DNA of 64,000 bases from Rhizobium redzepovicii (GCF_019793435.1 NZ_JAILYH010000003.1:372001-436000), one strand, 5' to 3'. Shown: positions 8,181 through 18,563, counted from the first letter of the stretch. Numbers and translations: made by a program. The notes: generated from the sequence alone by a model not told the origin.

Positions 8181-9404
8181 TTATGAAACGACAGGGCTCG
8201 GCTGCGATGCGTGGGCGCCGCGCACCATCGCCATCAATATCAGCACGAAGGTCAGCGACAAGGCCGCGAGAACGGCGCAGGCGATGAGGGCCGGCCCGGC
8301 GCCGGCGCGGTCGAGGATGGCGGTGAAGATGACTGGAGCGATGGCGTTGGCGAGGTTTTGCGGCAGCGACAGCCGGGCCGATTGCAGGCCGTATTCGGCA
8401 GGTGAAAACAAGGCCAGCGGCAGAAGCGCGCGGGCGACGGTCATGACGCCGGCGCCGAAGCCGTAGAGCAGAACGAAGGTGACGAGCAGCGGTGTCGACG
8501 AACCGGCGACCAGCATGATCGGGAAACTGACCATCATCAAGCCGATGCCCATGACCGCGCTCAGCATGGGGTTGCCGCGCCGGCCGAGCAGCATGTCGAG
8601 GAAACGCGCCGAGATGCCGAGCACGCCGCGTGCCGCGCCGAGCTGCAGCGCGAAGGCCGGCGAAACGCCGGACTGGCGGAAGATTTCGAGCAGCGATGGC
8701 GAGATGCCGAAGGTGATGAAGGTCGAGATCGTCGTCGCCGCCGCAATCAGCAGGAAGGCTTTGCGCCGTGCCGCCTTCGACAGCGCAACCGGGCCAATGT
8801 CTGCCGCGCCGCTTTCGATATGCGTTACGATCGGTTTCGGCAGGGCGAAAAGATGCAGCGGCAGGCAGACGAAGAATTGCAGGCCGGCACAGAGGAGGAA
8901 GGTGATGCGCCATCCCACGGTTTCGTTCAGCAGGCTGAGGATCGGCCAGAAGACGGTGCTCGACAGCCCGGTGAACAGCATGAGGATGGCAATGACGCGT
9001 TTGCCGTTCGCCCCTTCGCGCTCGACGACGGCCGTATAGGCCGGTGCCGAAAGGCCGCAGGCGCCGCCGATGCCGATGACGACCCAGGCGGCGGCATAAA
9101 GCATGATGCCGTTTGCGGCTGAAAGCAGAAGCAAGCCGAGCGCAAAGATGAGCGATGAGGCCGAAAGCACACGGGCGGCGCCATAGCGGGCGAGCCAGCG
9201 TCCGGTCGCGGGACCAACGAAAGCGCTGATCATCATCATGATCGTCAGGCCGGCAAACACCACCTCGTTCGGCAGGCCGAGAGCGGGCGCCACGATGCGG
9301 CCCATCACCCCGAGCATATCGAACGTCGTGCCCCAGCCGATCACCTGGGTGATGGCAAGCACGGTGACCGTCTGCGCCGAGCGGAAGCGGAAATAATTTG
9401 GCAT
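8181..9404 (-). CDS. Major facilitator superfamily transporter
   Basis: The 407-residue product has about 12 hydrophobic segments in two halves joined by a loop around residues 185-205 (ALPKPIVTHIESGAADIGPV). The loop between helices 2 and 3 carries VGPATGRWLARYGAARVL, matching the MFS signature. The start MPNYFRFRSAQTVTVLAITQ leads straight into helix 1. The general sequence resembles monocarboxylate-type or drug-type MFS permeases in proteobacteria. The substrate cannot be assigned and no pathway gene is adjacent. It lies divergent from feuN. Confidence 0.9.
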   Translation of the reverse strand: MPNYFRFRSAQTVTVLAITQVIGWGTTFDMLGVMGRIVAPALGLPNEVVFAGLTIMMMISAFVGPATGRWLARYGAARVLSASSLIFALGLLLLSAANGIMLYAAAWVVIGIGGACGLSAPAYTAVVEREGANGKRVIAILMLFTGLSSTVFWPILSLLNETVGWRITFLLCAGLQFFVCLPLHLFALPKPIVTHIESGAADIGPVALSKAARRKAFLLIAAATTISTFITFGISPSLLEIFRQSGVSPAFALQLGAARGVLGISARFLDMLLGRRGNPMLSAVMGIGLMMVSFPIMLVAGSSTPLLVTFVLLYGFGAGVMTVARALLPLALFSPAEYGLQSARLSLPQNLANAIAPVIFTAILDRAGAGPALIACAVLAALSLTFVLILMAMVRGAHASQPSPVVS

Positions 9405-9722
9405 TGGTGCTGAAATGACCTGAATGCGGAAACAGCAAGGACATAACAGCTTCGACCGGTCGGCAAAAGCTGCGATCGCAATCCCGGCGGTCCGCGGCGC
9501 CCAGCTATTCGTCCGCGCTCGGCACTCCGTGCGTGCCTAGCGCTGCAGACTTTTCCCACGCGAAGATGGCCGCCGAACGCAGGCGCGGCGGCGGGTTTCA
9601 GCCGCTGCCGCCAGCAGTCGAGAATGGTTCTAAACGCCCTGCATTACAGCGCATTCATTTGCCATTCAGGTCGCGTGAGTACATATTCGGGCCACGTTGG
9701 CATTACCTTGAAAGCATAGCAC
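9405..9722. other. 318-bp divergent intergenic region (MFS / feuN)
   Basis: No gene is supported here. Short frames on both strands are arginine- and proline-rich shadows without ribosome binding sites. The last 70 bp before feuN are AT-richer and should carry the feuNPQ promoter, but no clear -35/-10 pair or FeuP site can be identified by eye. Confidence 0.4.
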
Positions 9723-9971
9723 ATGGCCTTTCCTCTGAGCGTCGCAGCATTGGCCGCCGGATTGGTGGTATCGGCGCCTTCACCGGATGGCGCGGGCACC
9801 CTCGTTCATAGCGTAGCAGGCGATTGCAGCGCCGCGGCAGCCCAGGTCGTCGAGCAGACGGGCGGCCAGCTTCTCTCCGTGCAGCCGGTGGGCGATACCT
9901 GCATCATCACCGTTCTGGTATCGGGCAACGGACAGCGTCCACGCAAGGTGACGGTAAAGGTTCCGATGTAG
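9723..9971 (+). CDS. feuN: FeuN-like small periplasmic protein, inhibitor of the FeuPQ system
   Basis: The 82-residue product has an N-terminal hydrophobic segment (MAFPLSVAALAAGLVVSAPS) that looks like a signal peptide, then a small domain with two Cys residues (DCSAAAAQVV and DTCIITVLV) that could form a disulfide in the periplasm. The C-terminus is basic (QRPRKVTVKVPM). It lies 53 bp upstream of feuP on the same strand. In Sinorhizobium meliloti a small periplasmic protein, FeuN, encoded next to feuPQ restrains the FeuQ kinase. Position and size fit that role, so the name is based on context and is moderately sure. Confidence 0.75.
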   Translation: MAFPLSVAALAAGLVVSAPSPDGAGTLVHSVAGDCSAAAAQVVEQTGGQLLSVQPVGDTCIITVLVSGNGQRPRKVTVKVPM

Positions 9972-10024
9972 GCGGAATCGGTCTATTCAGGACAGATCGA
10001 TTTGAAGCGGACGAAGGCGGACCG

Positions 10025-10696
10025 ATGCGTATTCTGGTAGTCGAAGACGACGTCAATCTGAACCGGCAGCTGGCCGACACGCTGAAGGAGGCGGGCTATG
10101 TCGTCGACCAGGCGTTCGACGGCGAGGAAGGCCATTTCCTCGGCGATACCGAACCTTATGACGCCATCATTCTCGATATCGGCCTGCCGGAGTTGGATGG
10201 AGTGACCGTTCTTGAAAAATGGCGCGGCGCCGGCCGCGGCGTGCCGGTGCTGATTCTGACGGCGCGCGACCGCTGGAGCGACAAGGTCGCCGGCATCGAC
10301 GCAGGCGCCGACGACTACGTCACCAAACCCTTCCATGTCGAGGAAGTGCTGGCGCGCATTCGGGCGCTGATCCGGCGTGCGGCCGGGCATTCCTCTTCCG
10401 AGATCATCTGCGGCCCGGTGCGGCTCGATACAAAATCCTCGAAGGCGACGGTCAACGGTACCACGCTGAAGCTGACCTCGCACGAATACCGCCTGCTTGC
10501 CTATCTCATGCACCACATGGGCGAGGTCGTCTCGCGCACCGAACTGGTCGAGCACATGTACGACCAGGATTTCGACCGCGATTCCAACACGATCGAGGTC
10601 TTTGTCGGCCGTTTGCGCAAGAAGATGGGCGTCGATCTGATCGAAACGGTGCGCGGTCTCGGTTACCGCATTCAAGCGCCGAAACATGCGAATTAA
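10025..10696 (+). CDS. feuP: FeuP, OmpR-family response regulator
   Basis: The 223-residue product starts MRILVVEDDVNLNRQLADTL. Its receiver domain (1-115) has acidic residues 8-9, phosphoacceptor Asp51 (AIILDIGLPELDG) and Lys101 (DYVTKPF). The OmpR-type winged helix (about 130-220) contains LTSHEYRLLAYL, VVSRTELVEHMYDQ and ETVRGLGYRI. FeuP was first linked to iron uptake in R. leguminosarum and controls cyclic beta-glucan export (ndvA) and other envelope genes in S. meliloti. It overlaps feuQ by 11 bp, indicating translational coupling. Confidence 0.92.
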   Translation: MRILVVEDDVNLNRQLADTLKEAGYVVDQAFDGEEGHFLGDTEPYDAIILDIGLPELDGVTVLEKWRGAGRGVPVLILTARDRWSDKVAGIDAGADDYVTKPFHVEEVLARIRALIRRAAGHSSSEIICGPVRLDTKSSKATVNGTTLKLTSHEYRLLAYLMHHMGEVVSRTELVEHMYDQDFDRDSNTIEVFVGRLRKKMGVDLIETVRGLGYRIQAPKHAN

Positions 10697-12089
10697 GTCG
10701 CTCACTGCACGTGTCTTGCTGCTGACCACGGTCTGGTCGACGGTGGCGCTTGTCGTGATCGGCCTGTTGATCTCCACGCTTTACCGCAAGAGCGCCGAGC
10801 GCGGTTTCCAGGATCTCTTGCGGGCGCAGCTCTATAACGTCATCAACTCGGTGACGATAGGCGATCAGGGCGCGCTCAGCGGCAGCCCGCAGCTCGGCGA
10901 CCTGCGTTTTGCCCAGCCGAAGACCGGTTGGTATTGGGTGGTGGAGCCGCTCGGCACCTATACGACAGCGCCGCTGGTGTCGCCCTCGCTCGGCTCGGCG
11001 CTCATTCCGGTGCCCTCGGTCGTCGAGGCGCCCTTCGACAAGAATTACGAACGCTACTACCAGGTGACGGATGCCTCCGGGAACCGCGTGCAGGTGGCCG
11101 AAACCGAAGTCGTGCTCGACACCGACGGGCGCGCGGCGCGCGTCCGCGTCACCGGCAATGTCGATGTCGTCGAGGACGACGTGCGTACCTTTTCCCACAG
11201 TCTCTATCTGGCGCTTGCCGGCTTCGGCGTCGGCAGCCTGATCGTCAATGCGCTGGCGATTCTCTATGGCCTGAAGCCGCTCGACAAGGCGCGTGCCGCC
11301 TTGGAGCGCATCCGCGCCGGCGAGAGCGAGCAGCTGAAGGGCGACTTCCCGCGCGAGATTCTGCCGCTTGCCAATGAGGTCAACGCGCTGATCGACAGCA
11401 ACCGCCGCATCGTCGAGCGGGCCCGCATGCAGGTCGGCAATCTCGCCCATTCGCTGAAGACGCCGATCGCCGTTCTCCTCAATGAGGCGCGCGTGCTCGA
11501 AAAATCCCACGGCGAACTGGTGCGCAGCCAGGCGGAATCGATGCAGGGCCAGGTGCAGTCCTATCTCAACCGGGCCCGCATCGCCGCGCAGCGCGAATCC
11601 GTGCTCGCCCGCACCGATGCCGAGCCGGCGCTGGAGCGGCTGGTGCGCGTCATGCGCCGGCTGAACGTCGATACCGAATTCGATCTCGTCGTCTCGCCAC
11701 CGCATCTGGCCGTCGCCATGGAGCAGCAGGATCTCGAGGAGACCGTCGGCAACCTCCTGGAGAATGCGGCCCGTTTTGCCAAGAGCAAGGTCCGGCTTTC
11801 CGCCGTCGAGGCCGGCGAGGACGTCAGGGGCGCCGAGGCAAGCGCCCGCCGCCACTGGGTGGAACTCGCCGTCGAGGATGACGGGCCGGGCCTGGAGCCC
11901 GATCAGATCCGCGAGGCACTGAAGCGCGGCCGCAGGCTCGATGAGAGCAAGCCCGGAACCGGGCTTGGCCTGTCGATCGTCACCGAGATATCAAGTGAGT
12001 ATCAAGGACGGCTCGAGCTTTCCCGCGGCGAATGGGGCGGGCTCAAGGCAAAGCTTATCCTGCCCGGCATCACAAAGGATGTTGCATGA
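10686..12089 (+). CDS. feuQ: FeuQ, sensor histidine kinase
   Basis: The 467-residue product has TM1 at about 8-32, a periplasmic sensor region to about 172, TM2 at about 173-194, then HAMP and DHp regions with His255 in NLAHSLKTPIAVLL, and an ATPase domain with N-box ETVGNLLENAARFA, G1 box DDGPGL and G2 box GTGLGLSIV. Its periplasmic domain is the expected contact for FeuN. The ATG lies inside the end of feuP, so the two proteins should be made in a fixed ratio. There is a short hairpin (GTTGC-N4-GCAAC) around the stop codon that is weak as a terminator. Confidence 0.92.
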   Translation: MRIKSLTARVLLLTTVWSTVALVVIGLLISTLYRKSAERGFQDLLRAQLYNVINSVTIGDQGALSGSPQLGDLRFAQPKTGWYWVVEPLGTYTTAPLVSPSLGSALIPVPSVVEAPFDKNYERYYQVTDASGNRVQVAETEVVLDTDGRAARVRVTGNVDVVEDDVRTFSHSLYLALAGFGVGSLIVNALAILYGLKPLDKARAALERIRAGESEQLKGDFPREILPLANEVNALIDSNRRIVERARMQVGNLAHSLKTPIAVLLNEARVLEKSHGELVRSQAESMQGQVQSYLNRARIAAQRESVLARTDAEPALERLVRVMRRLNVDTEFDLVVSPPHLAVAMEQQDLEETVGNLLENAARFAKSKVRLSAVEAGEDVRGAEASARRHWVELAVEDDGPGLEPDQIREALKRGRRLDESKPGTGLGLSIVTEISSEYQGRLELSRGEWGGLKAKLILPGITKDVA

Positions 12090-12207
12090 GCAACTGCTTG
12101 ATGTCACAAAGATACTGGCAAATGTATAGCATGCTTTGCCTTAATGCTGACACGGGGACGCTGCACTTCGATCGGCTGAAATTGACCCCTGATCGTGGTT
12201 CGACGCA

Positions 12208-12633
12208 ATGATTTTACGCTCGCAAGGCATGATCGCTTCTGCTCTTCTCGTCGCCGTCGCCCTCACCGGCTGCACGACGACGAAGGGTGCTGCTTCACGC
12301 GGCATTTTTTCGAGCAAGCCCTCGGCCTCGGCCGCCTTCCTCACCGCGCTGCAGGGCGGCCTTGTCGGCCGCAGCGGCGTGACGCTTGGTGATAGCGACA
12401 AGCAGCGGGCACTCGAGGCCGAATATCGGGCGCTGGAGGGTGCTGCCGTCGGGCAGCCGATGCTGTGGACCGGCAAGGACGTCACCGGCAAGGTGGTCGC
12501 CGCCGCACCCTATCAGGTCGGTTCGCAAAACTGCCGGCAATATACCCATACACTGACCGTCGACGGCAAGGACACCGTGGTGCGGGGTGCCGCCTGCCGC
12601 AACGAGGATGGCAGCTGGTCCCCGCTCGGCTAA
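12208..12633 (+). CDS. Outer-membrane lipoprotein with 17-kDa surface-antigen-like C-terminus
   Basis: The 141-residue product has a lipoprotein signal with lipobox LTGC (cysteine at about residue 22). The mature part has a Gly/Ser-rich segment and ends in QNCRQYTHTLTVDGKDTVVR, GAACRNEDGSWSPLG, which matches the C-terminal module of the rickettsial 17-kDa surface antigen family. The central region AFLTALQGGLVGR is a short glycine-zipper-like helix. It probably sits at the inner face of the outer membrane. The ATG at 12208 is preferred over 12229 because it keeps the positively charged n-region of the signal. Confidence 0.82.
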   Translation: MILRSQGMIASALLVAVALTGCTTTKGAASRGIFSSKPSASAAFLTALQGGLVGRSGVTLGDSDKQRALEAEYRALEGAAVGQPMLWTGKDVTGKVVAAAPYQVGSQNCRQYTHTLTVDGKDTVVRGAACRNEDGSWSPLG

Positions 12634-12723
12634 ATCAGGTGAATTGCGGCTTATAGCCTCAAATCTTCGTCATTCCGGCTTTGGCAGTTGGAATGGCGGC
12701 CGGCTTCACGTATTTGGGCCGAT

Positions 12724-13881
12724 ATGCTGTTCTGGATTCTCGTTGCCGTTCTGACGGCAGTCGTCGCTGCCGTCCTGCTCTACCCCCTTCTGCGCGGTGC
12801 GAAGGCGGCGGAGAATATCCGTGCGGGTGAGGCGGCGGTCTATCGCGACCAGCTGCGCGAACTCGACCGCGATCTCAACGGCGGGCTGATCACGCCTGAG
12901 GAAGCCGATTATGCCAGGGCCGAAATCGGCCGTCGGCTGATCGCCGTTTCCGCCGGCGGGCCGGAAGAGGCGCCGAAACCTGCACGGCATCACCGTTTCA
13001 CTGAGGCCTTCGTGCTGCTGGTGCTGCCGCTTCTCGGCCTCTGTCTTTACTTGACGACGGGCAGGCCGGACCTGCCCTCGCAGCCGCTGGAAGCGCGGCT
13101 GGAAAATCCCGGCAACGACATGGCGGTGCTGATCGTCAAGGCGGAACGGCACCTGGCCGAGAGCCCCGATGACGGCAAGGGCTGGGACGTGCTGGCGCCG
13201 ATCTATCTGCGCACCATGCGGGTGAACGACGCGCAACTGGCCTACCGCAATGCCATCCGGCTGCTCGGCCCAAGCCCGGCTCGGCTCGACGGCCTTGCCG
13301 AAACGCTGATGGCGGTCTCCGACGGCGTGGTGACGGAGGAGACGCGGCAGGTGCTGGAACAGTCGCTGACGCTGGAACCCGACAATCCGCGCGCTCGCTT
13401 CTACGTCGCCCTCAGCATGGAGCAGGCAGGACGACGCGACGAGGCGCGCCAGGCCTTCGAAGCGCTGGCGAAACAATCTCCGGCCGATGCGCCCTGGCTG
13501 CCGCTGGTCAACCAGCATATCGCCATGAATGGCAGTGCGCCGGGAGGCGCCGATCAGGCTCCCCCGGGCGCCAATCAGGCTGCCCCCGGCAATCCCACGC
13601 AGCAGGATGTGGCGGCGGCCGAAAACATGAATGCCGGCGACCGTCAGCAGATGATCCGCGGCATGGTCGCGAGCCTCGACGCCAAGCTCAGCGCCGATCC
13701 GAACAATTTCGAGGGATGGGTGCGGCTCGTCCGCTCCTATGCCGTGTTGAACGATAAGGATCGTGCCGCCGATGCGCTGAAGCGCGGGCTTGCCGCCTTT
13801 CCGCTGCCCGGCGAACAAGGCAGCCAATTGCTGGCGCTGGCCAGGGAACTCGGCATATCAACGGAAGGATTGGCTGAATGA
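12724..13881 (+). CDS. cycH: CycH/CcmI, c-type cytochrome biogenesis protein
   Basis: The 385-residue product starts [20 protein letters not shown], a TM helix, then a cytoplasmic leucine-zipper-like loop ([20 protein letters not shown]), a second TM (about 105-122) and a periplasmic TPR domain with repeats around [33 protein letters not shown] and [21 protein letters not shown] Pro/Ala/Gly linker lies at about 275-300. CcmI holds apocytochrome c for heme ligation. A frame extension to 12688 is possible but does not begin with the usual hydrophobic helix. The gene overlaps cycJ by 4 bp (ATGA) and is first of the cycHJKL operon. Confidence 0.93.
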   Translation: MLFWILVAVLTAVVAAVLLYPLLRGAKAAENIRAGEAAVYRDQLRELDRDLNGGLITPEEADYARAEIGRRLIAVSAGGPEEAPKPARHHRFTEAFVLLVLPLLGLCLYLTTGRPDLPSQPLEARLENPGNDMAVLIVKAERHLAESPDDGKGWDVLAPIYLRTMRVNDAQLAYRNAIRLLGPSPARLDGLAETLMAVSDGVVTEETRQVLEQSLTLEPDNPRARFYVALSMEQAGRRDEARQAFEALAKQSPADAPWLPLVNQHIAMNGSAPGGADQAPPGANQAAPGNPTQQDVAAAENMNAGDRQQMIRGMVASLDAKLSADPNNFEGWVRLVRSYAVLNDKDRAADALKRGLAAFPLPGEQGSQLLALARELGISTEGLAE

Positions 13882-14345
13882 CCCGCAAGCAGAAGCGCCT
13901 GGCGGTGATCGCAGGCGGCATGGGCTTCATTGCCGCCGCCGTGCTGCTGGTCATGTTCGCCTTCAGCCAGTCGGTCGCCTATTTCTACATGCCGGCCGAT
14001 CTGGCCAAGACCCCGGTGGCGCCGGAAACCCGCATCCGGCTCGGCGGCCTGGTTGGCGAGGGCAGCGTCGTGCGCGGCGCCGGCTCGACCGTGGAATTTT
14101 CCGTCACCGACGGCAGCGCCAATGCCGTGAAGGTCAAATATACCGGCATCCTGCCGGATCTTTTCCGCGAGGGGCAGGGGGTGGTCACCGAAGGCATGTT
14201 TGCACCCGGGACCAACGTCTTTACCGCCGATACCGTGCTTGCCAAGCATGACGAGACCTATATGCCGAAGGACGTGGCCGACAGGCTGAAGCAGCAGGGG
14301 CTGTGGAAAGAGGGTCAGGGCCAGGAGGCGAAAGCGACGCAATGA
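13878..14345 (+). CDS. cycJ: CycJ/CcmE, periplasmic heme chaperone
   Basis: The 155-residue product has one N-terminal TM anchor (about 8-30) and a periplasmic OB-fold domain. The heme-binding signature [10 protein letters not shown] is intact, with His124 forming the covalent heme link and Tyr128 nearby. CcmE receives heme from CcmC/CcmD and passes it to CcmF/CcmH. Its start overlaps cycH and its stop overlaps cycK (ATGA), which is typical for translational coupling in the cyc operon. Confidence 0.96.
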   Translation: MTRKQKRLAVIAGGMGFIAAAVLLVMFAFSQSVAYFYMPADLAKTPVAPETRIRLGGLVGEGSVVRGAGSTVEFSVTDGSANAVKVKYTGILPDLFREGQGVVTEGMFAPGTNVFTADTVLAKHDETYMPKDVADRLKQQGLWKEGQGQEAKATQ

Positions 14346-16339
14346 TCATCGAGATCGGCCATTACGCGCTGGTGCTGGCGCTGGCAACGGCGCTCATCCT
14401 CTCCGTCGTGCCGGTCATCGGCGCCCGCCGCCATGACCGGGCGATGATGGATGTCGCGACCATCGGTTCGCTGGCGATGTTTGCGCTCGTCGTCTTCTCC
14501 TTCGGCGTCTTGACCTATGCCCATGTCGTCTCCGACTTCTCGGTCGAGAACGTCTGGGAGAATTCGCATTCGCTGGTGCCGCTGATCTACAAATATTCCG
14601 GCGTCTGGGGCAATCACGAGGGATCGATGATGCTCTGGCTGTTGATCCTGACGCTGTTCAGCGCGCTGGTCGCCGTCTTCGGACGCAATCTGCCGGAGAC
14701 GCTGAAGGCCAATGTGCTGGCCGTACAGGCCTGGATTTCGGTCGCCTTCACGCTGTTCATCCTGTTGACCTCCAATCCCTTCCTGCGGCTCGATCCGGCG
14801 CCGGCCGAGGGCCGCGATCTCAATCCGGTCCTGCAGGATGTCGGCCTGGCGATCCACCCGCCGCTGCTCTATCTCGGCTATGTCGGCTTTTCCGTCTGCT
14901 TCTCCTTTGCGGTCGCCGCCCTCCTCGAAGGCCGCATCGACGCCGCCTGGGCCCGCTGGGTGCGGCCCTGGACGCTTGCCGCCTGGACCTTTCTGACGCT
15001 GGGCATCGCCATGGGTTCCTACTGGGCCTATTACGAGCTCGGCTGGGGCGGCTGGTGGTTCTGGGATCCGGTGGAAAACGCCTCCTTCATGCCCTGGCTT
15101 GCCGGCACCGCGCTGTTGCATTCGGCCCTCGTCATGGAAAAGCGCGAGGCGCTGAAGATCTGGACGGTGCTGCTGGCCATCCTCACCTTCTCGCTGTCGC
15201 TGATGGGCACCTTCCTGGTGCGCTCCGGCGTGCTGACCTCGGTGCATGCCTTTGCCAGCGATCCCTCCCGCGGCGTCTTCATTCTCTGCATCCTGCTGAT
15301 CTTCATCGGCGGTGCGCTGTCGCTGTTTGCCTTCCGGGCGCCGAAGCTTGCGGCCGGCGGGCTGTTTGCGCCGATTTCGCGCGAGGGCGCGCTCGTCGTC
15401 AACAATCTGATCCTGACGGTCGCCTGCGGCACGGTCTTGACCGGCACGCTCTATCCGCTGCTGCTGGAAACGCTGACCGGCGACAAGATTTCCGTCGGGC
15501 CGCCCTTCTTCAACCTGACCTTCGGCCTCTTGATGGCGCCGCTGATCGTCATCGTCCCCTTCGGGCCGCTGCTCGCCTGGAAGCGCGGCGATCTGCTCGG
15601 CGCCCTGCAGCGGCTCTATGTCGTCGCCGGCATCGCCTTCGCCGCTGCGCTGATCTTCTTCTATCTCCAGCATGGCGGGCCAGTGCTGTCCGTGCTCGGG
15701 CTGGCGGCCGGGCTGTTCCTGGTCTTCGGCGCGGTTGCCGATCTCTGGTATCGTGCCGGCATCGGCAAGGTTGCGGGCAACGTCGCCTGGCGGCGTCTGA
15801 GCGGCCTGTCGCGTTCGGCCTTCGGCACCGCTCTTGCCCATGCCGGGCTCGGCATCAGCGTGCTCGGCATCGTCGCGGTGACGACCTTCCAGACCGAATA
15901 CGTCATCGAGATGAAGCCCGGCGAAACCACTGACGCCGGCGGCTACAGCCTGCATTTCGACGGCATGCAGCCGGCGACCGGGCCGAACTATACCGAGGAG
16001 CGCGGCCACTTCACCATCCGCCGCGCCGGTGTCGCGGTCGCCGATACCTGGTCGGCCAAGCGCCTCTACACCGCCCGCCAGATGCCGACGACGGAGGCGG
16101 GCATCCTGACCTTCGGCCTCAGCCAGCTCTACGTCTCATTGGGCGACGCCACCAAGGACGGCGGCATCGTCGTGCGCATCTGGTGGAAGCCGTTCATCCT
16201 CTGCATCTGGGGCGGAGCGCTTGTCATGGCTGCCGGCGGCCTCGTCTCCCTCAGCGACCGCCGCCTGCGCGTCGGCGCCCCGCGCAGGAAGGCGAAGGCG
16301 GCAAAGCCTGTAGAGCCTGCAATGGAGCCGGCGGAATGA
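14342..16339 (+). CDS. cycK: CycK/CcmF, cytochrome c heme lyase subunit
   Basis: The 665-residue product has many TM helices, as usual for CcmF. The tryptophan-rich WWD-type motif is present in the periplasmic loop ([20 protein letters not shown], about residues 225-245), with conserved His residues in [12 protein letters not shown] and others that bind heme b. The large C-terminal periplasmic domain contains [20 protein letters not shown]. With CycL and CycH it attaches heme to apocytochrome. The start [18 protein letters not shown] is chosen because ATGA overlaps cycJ; an upstream frame extension runs through cycJ. Confidence 0.96.
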   Translation: MIIEIGHYALVLALATALILSVVPVIGARRHDRAMMDVATIGSLAMFALVVFSFGVLTYAHVVSDFSVENVWENSHSLVPLIYKYSGVWGNHEGSMMLWLLILTLFSALVAVFGRNLPETLKANVLAVQAWISVAFTLFILLTSNPFLRLDPAPAEGRDLNPVLQDVGLAIHPPLLYLGYVGFSVCFSFAVAALLEGRIDAAWARWVRPWTLAAWTFLTLGIAMGSYWAYYELGWGGWWFWDPVENASFMPWLAGTALLHSALVMEKREALKIWTVLLAILTFSLSLMGTFLVRSGVLTSVHAFASDPSRGVFILCILLIFIGGALSLFAFRAPKLAAGGLFAPISREGALVVNNLILTVACGTVLTGTLYPLLLETLTGDKISVGPPFFNLTFGLLMAPLIVIVPFGPLLAWKRGDLLGALQRLYVVAGIAFAAALIFFYLQHGGPVLSVLGLAAGLFLVFGAVADLWYRAGIGKVAGNVAWRRLSGLSRSAFGTALAHAGLGISVLGIVAVTTFQTEYVIEMKPGETTDAGGYSLHFDGMQPATGPNYTEERGHFTIRRAGVAVADTWSAKRLYTARQMPTTEAGILTFGLSQLYVSLGDATKDGGIVVRIWWKPFILCIWGGALVMAAGGLVSLSDRRLRVGAPRRKAKAAKPVEPAMEPAE

Positions 16340-16791
16340 TGCGGCGTCTCCTCCTGGCTTTCGTCTTGATGCTGTTGGCCGCGCCGGCCTTCGCCGTCAA
16401 TCCTGACGAGGTGCTGGCCGACCCGGCACTGGAAGCGCGCGCTCGCGCCCTTTCGGCGGAACTGCGCTGCATGGTCTGCCAGAACCAGTCGATCGACGAT
16501 TCCAATGCCGATCTCGCCAAGGATCTGCGCCTGCTGGTGCGCGAGCGCATCACCGACGGCGACAGCGACGAGGCGGTGCTGAACTATATCGTCTCGCGCT
16601 ACGGCGAATTCGTGCTGCTGAAGCCGCGGTTCAGCATGAAGACCGGCCTGCTGTGGGGCGCCCCGGCGCTGCTCGTGCTCGCCGGCGGACTGTCACTGCT
16701 GGTCTTTGCCCGCAGGCGGTCAGGCAAGCCGACAGGAAGTAAATTGACCGCGGATGAGCAGTCGAAGTTGAACGAGCTCCTGGAAAAGTAG
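16336..16791 (+). CDS. cycL: CycL/CcmH, thiol-redox subunit of cytochrome c maturation
   Basis: The 151-residue product has a signal peptide ([20 protein letters not shown]), a periplasmic three-helix domain with the redox pair Cys45/Cys48 in [14 protein letters not shown], and a C-terminal TM (about 105-125) with a basic cytoplasmic tail. CcmH keeps the apocytochrome CXXCH reduced. The ATG overlaps the cycK stop by 4 bp. The operon ends here; 165 bp separate it from degP. Confidence 0.95.
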   Translation: MMRRLLLAFVLMLLAAPAFAVNPDEVLADPALEARARALSAELRCMVCQNQSIDDSNADLAKDLRLLVRERITDGDSDEAVLNYIVSRYGEFVLLKPRFSMKTGLLWGAPALLVLAGGLSLLVFARRRSGKPTGSKLTADEQSKLNELLEK

Positions 16792-16956
16792 CGGTCCGCC
16801 GGCGGCAATCGCCAGCCCGCGACCAAACATTTTCACACATTACCAATTTTTCATTGGCCGGACAGTTCGCAGTAAGGTGCGCCATCCTATATCTTGATGC
16901 ATCGACTGATCCGGCGCTGCCGGGCTGAAGATTTAAGAACAAGAGAAGGTGCTCCA

Positions 16957-18546
16957 ATGCTCAAGAATTTCAACGGACGTCCGTCCCTCGCCACCGTGCT
17001 CAAGGCTTCTACCGTCGCCGGTATCGCAGCCGCTGTGCTCGCAACCGGCGTTCCGCTCGAAATCACCCGGTCTTATGCCGAAGCCGTCAAGGTTCAGGCG
17101 CCTGCCGTGCCGAGCTTCGCCAATGTTGTCGACGCCGTTTCGCCGGCCGTCGTTTCCGTTCGTGTCGAAAACCGCGTCAATCCCGTCTCTGACAATGATG
17201 GCCTGTCCTTCGATTTCAACGGCCGCGGCTTCGATGATCTTCCCGATGATCATCCGCTGAAGCGCTTCTTCAAGCAGTTCGGCGGCCAGGACCCAAATGA
17301 TCAGCAGGGCCATCAGCGGCGCTTTGGCCAGAACGGTCCGGGCGGCCCGAATGGCCCGGGCGGCAAGGGCCGGCTGCGTCCGGTCGCTCAAGGCTCGGGC
17401 TTCTTCATTTCCGAGGACGGCTACATCGTCACCAACAACCACGTGGTGTCCGATGGCCAGGCCTTCGTCGCCGTCATGAATGATGGCACCGAACTCGATG
17501 CCAAGCTGATCGGCAAGGATCCGCGCACCGATCTCGCCGTGCTCAAGGTCGACGGCAAGGGCAAGAAGTTCACCTATGTCAACTGGGCCGACGACAACAA
17601 TGTCCGCGTCGGCGATTGGGTCGTCGCGGTCGGCAACCCCTTCGGTCTCGGCGGCACGGTCACGGCGGGCATCGTTTCGGCCCGCGGTCGCGATATCGGT
17701 TCCGGTCCATATGACGATTACCTGCAGGTGGACGCGGCCGTGAACCGCGGCAACTCCGGTGGCCCGACCTTCAACCTCAGCGGCGAAGTCGTCGGCATCA
17801 ACACCGCGATCTTTTCGCCGTCGGGCGGCAGCGTCGGCATCGCCTTCGCCATTCCCGCCTCGACCGCCAGGGATGTCGTCGCCGACCTGATGAAGGATGG
17901 CCAGGTGTCTCGCGGCTGGCTGGGTGTCCAGATCCAGCCGGTGACCAAGGATATCGCCGAATCTATCGGTCTGTCCGAGCCGAGCGGCGCCCTTGTCGTC
18001 GCCCCGCAGGCGGGCTCTCCCGGTGACAAGGCCGGCATGAAGGCCGGCGACGTCGTCACGGCGCTGAACGGTGAAACGATCAAGGATGCGCGTGATCTCA
18101 GCCGCCGCATCGGCGCGATGCAGCCGGGCAGCAAGGTCGAGCTTTCGGTCTGGCGCGCCGGCAAGGCCCAGCCTCTGACCGTCGAACTCGGCACGCTGCC
18201 GGCCGACCAGAAGGATGCGAACGCCGATGACAACAGCCAGCCGCAGCAGCCCGAAGCGCCGGCGTCCGAAAAGGCGCTCGCCGACCTCGGCCTGACGGTC
18301 GGTCCCTCCGACGACGGCAAGGGCCTGGCGATCACCGGCATCGATCCGGACTCCGACGCCGCGGACAAGGGCATCAAGGAAGGCGAGAAGATCACCTCGG
18401 TCAACAACCAGGAAGTCTCCAGCCCCGCCGATGTCGTCAAGGTGCTGAACCAGGCCAAGAAGGACGGCCGCACCCGCGCGCTGTTCCAGATCCAGTCCAG
18501 CGAAGGAAGCCGTTTCGTCGCGCTTCCGATCAACGGCCGGGGCTGA
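16957..18546 (+). CDS. degP: DegP/HtrA-family periplasmic serine endoprotease
   Basis: The 529-residue product has a Tat-independent signal-like N-terminus (about 1-42, ending RSYAEA). The trypsin-like domain has the full triad: His162 (TNNHVV), Asp192 (RTDLAVLKV) and Ser267 (RGNSGGP). A Gly/Asn/Gln-rich insertion (about 108-140) precedes the catalytic core. Two PDZ domains follow (from about 315 and 435), with the first carboxylate-binding loop in SRGWLGVQIQPV. It degrades or refolds misfolded envelope proteins. The GAGAAGGTG upstream fixes the start. It lies between the cyc operon and a two-component pair, as in other rhizobia; a terminator follows. Confidence 0.93.
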   Translation: MLKNFNGRPSLATVLKASTVAGIAAAVLATGVPLEITRSYAEAVKVQAPAVPSFANVVDAVSPAVVSVRVENRVNPVSDNDGLSFDFNGRGFDDLPDDHPLKRFFKQFGGQDPNDQQGHQRRFGQNGPGGPNGPGGKGRLRPVAQGSGFFISEDGYIVTNNHVVSDGQAFVAVMNDGTELDAKLIGKDPRTDLAVLKVDGKGKKFTYVNWADDNNVRVGDWVVAVGNPFGLGGTVTAGIVSARGRDIGSGPYDDYLQVDAAVNRGNSGGPTFNLSGEVVGINTAIFSPSGGSVGIAFAIPASTARDVVADLMKDGQVSRGWLGVQIQPVTKDIAESIGLSEPSGALVVAPQAGSPGDKAGMKAGDVVTALNGETIKDARDLSRRIGAMQPGSKVELSVWRAGKAQPLTVELGTLPADQKDANADDNSQPQQPEAPASEKALADLGLTVGPSDDGKGLAITGIDPDSDAADKGIKEGEKITSVNNQEVSSPADVVKVLNQAKKDGRTRALFQIQSSEGSRFVALPINGRG

Positions 18547-18563
18547 TCCTTTAAGAAAACAGG

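Noticed and set aside
14315..16009. 564-codon minus-strand frame opposite cycK
   Set aside because: Composition dominated by Gln, Glu, Arg and Gly from codon mirroring; cycK is certain.
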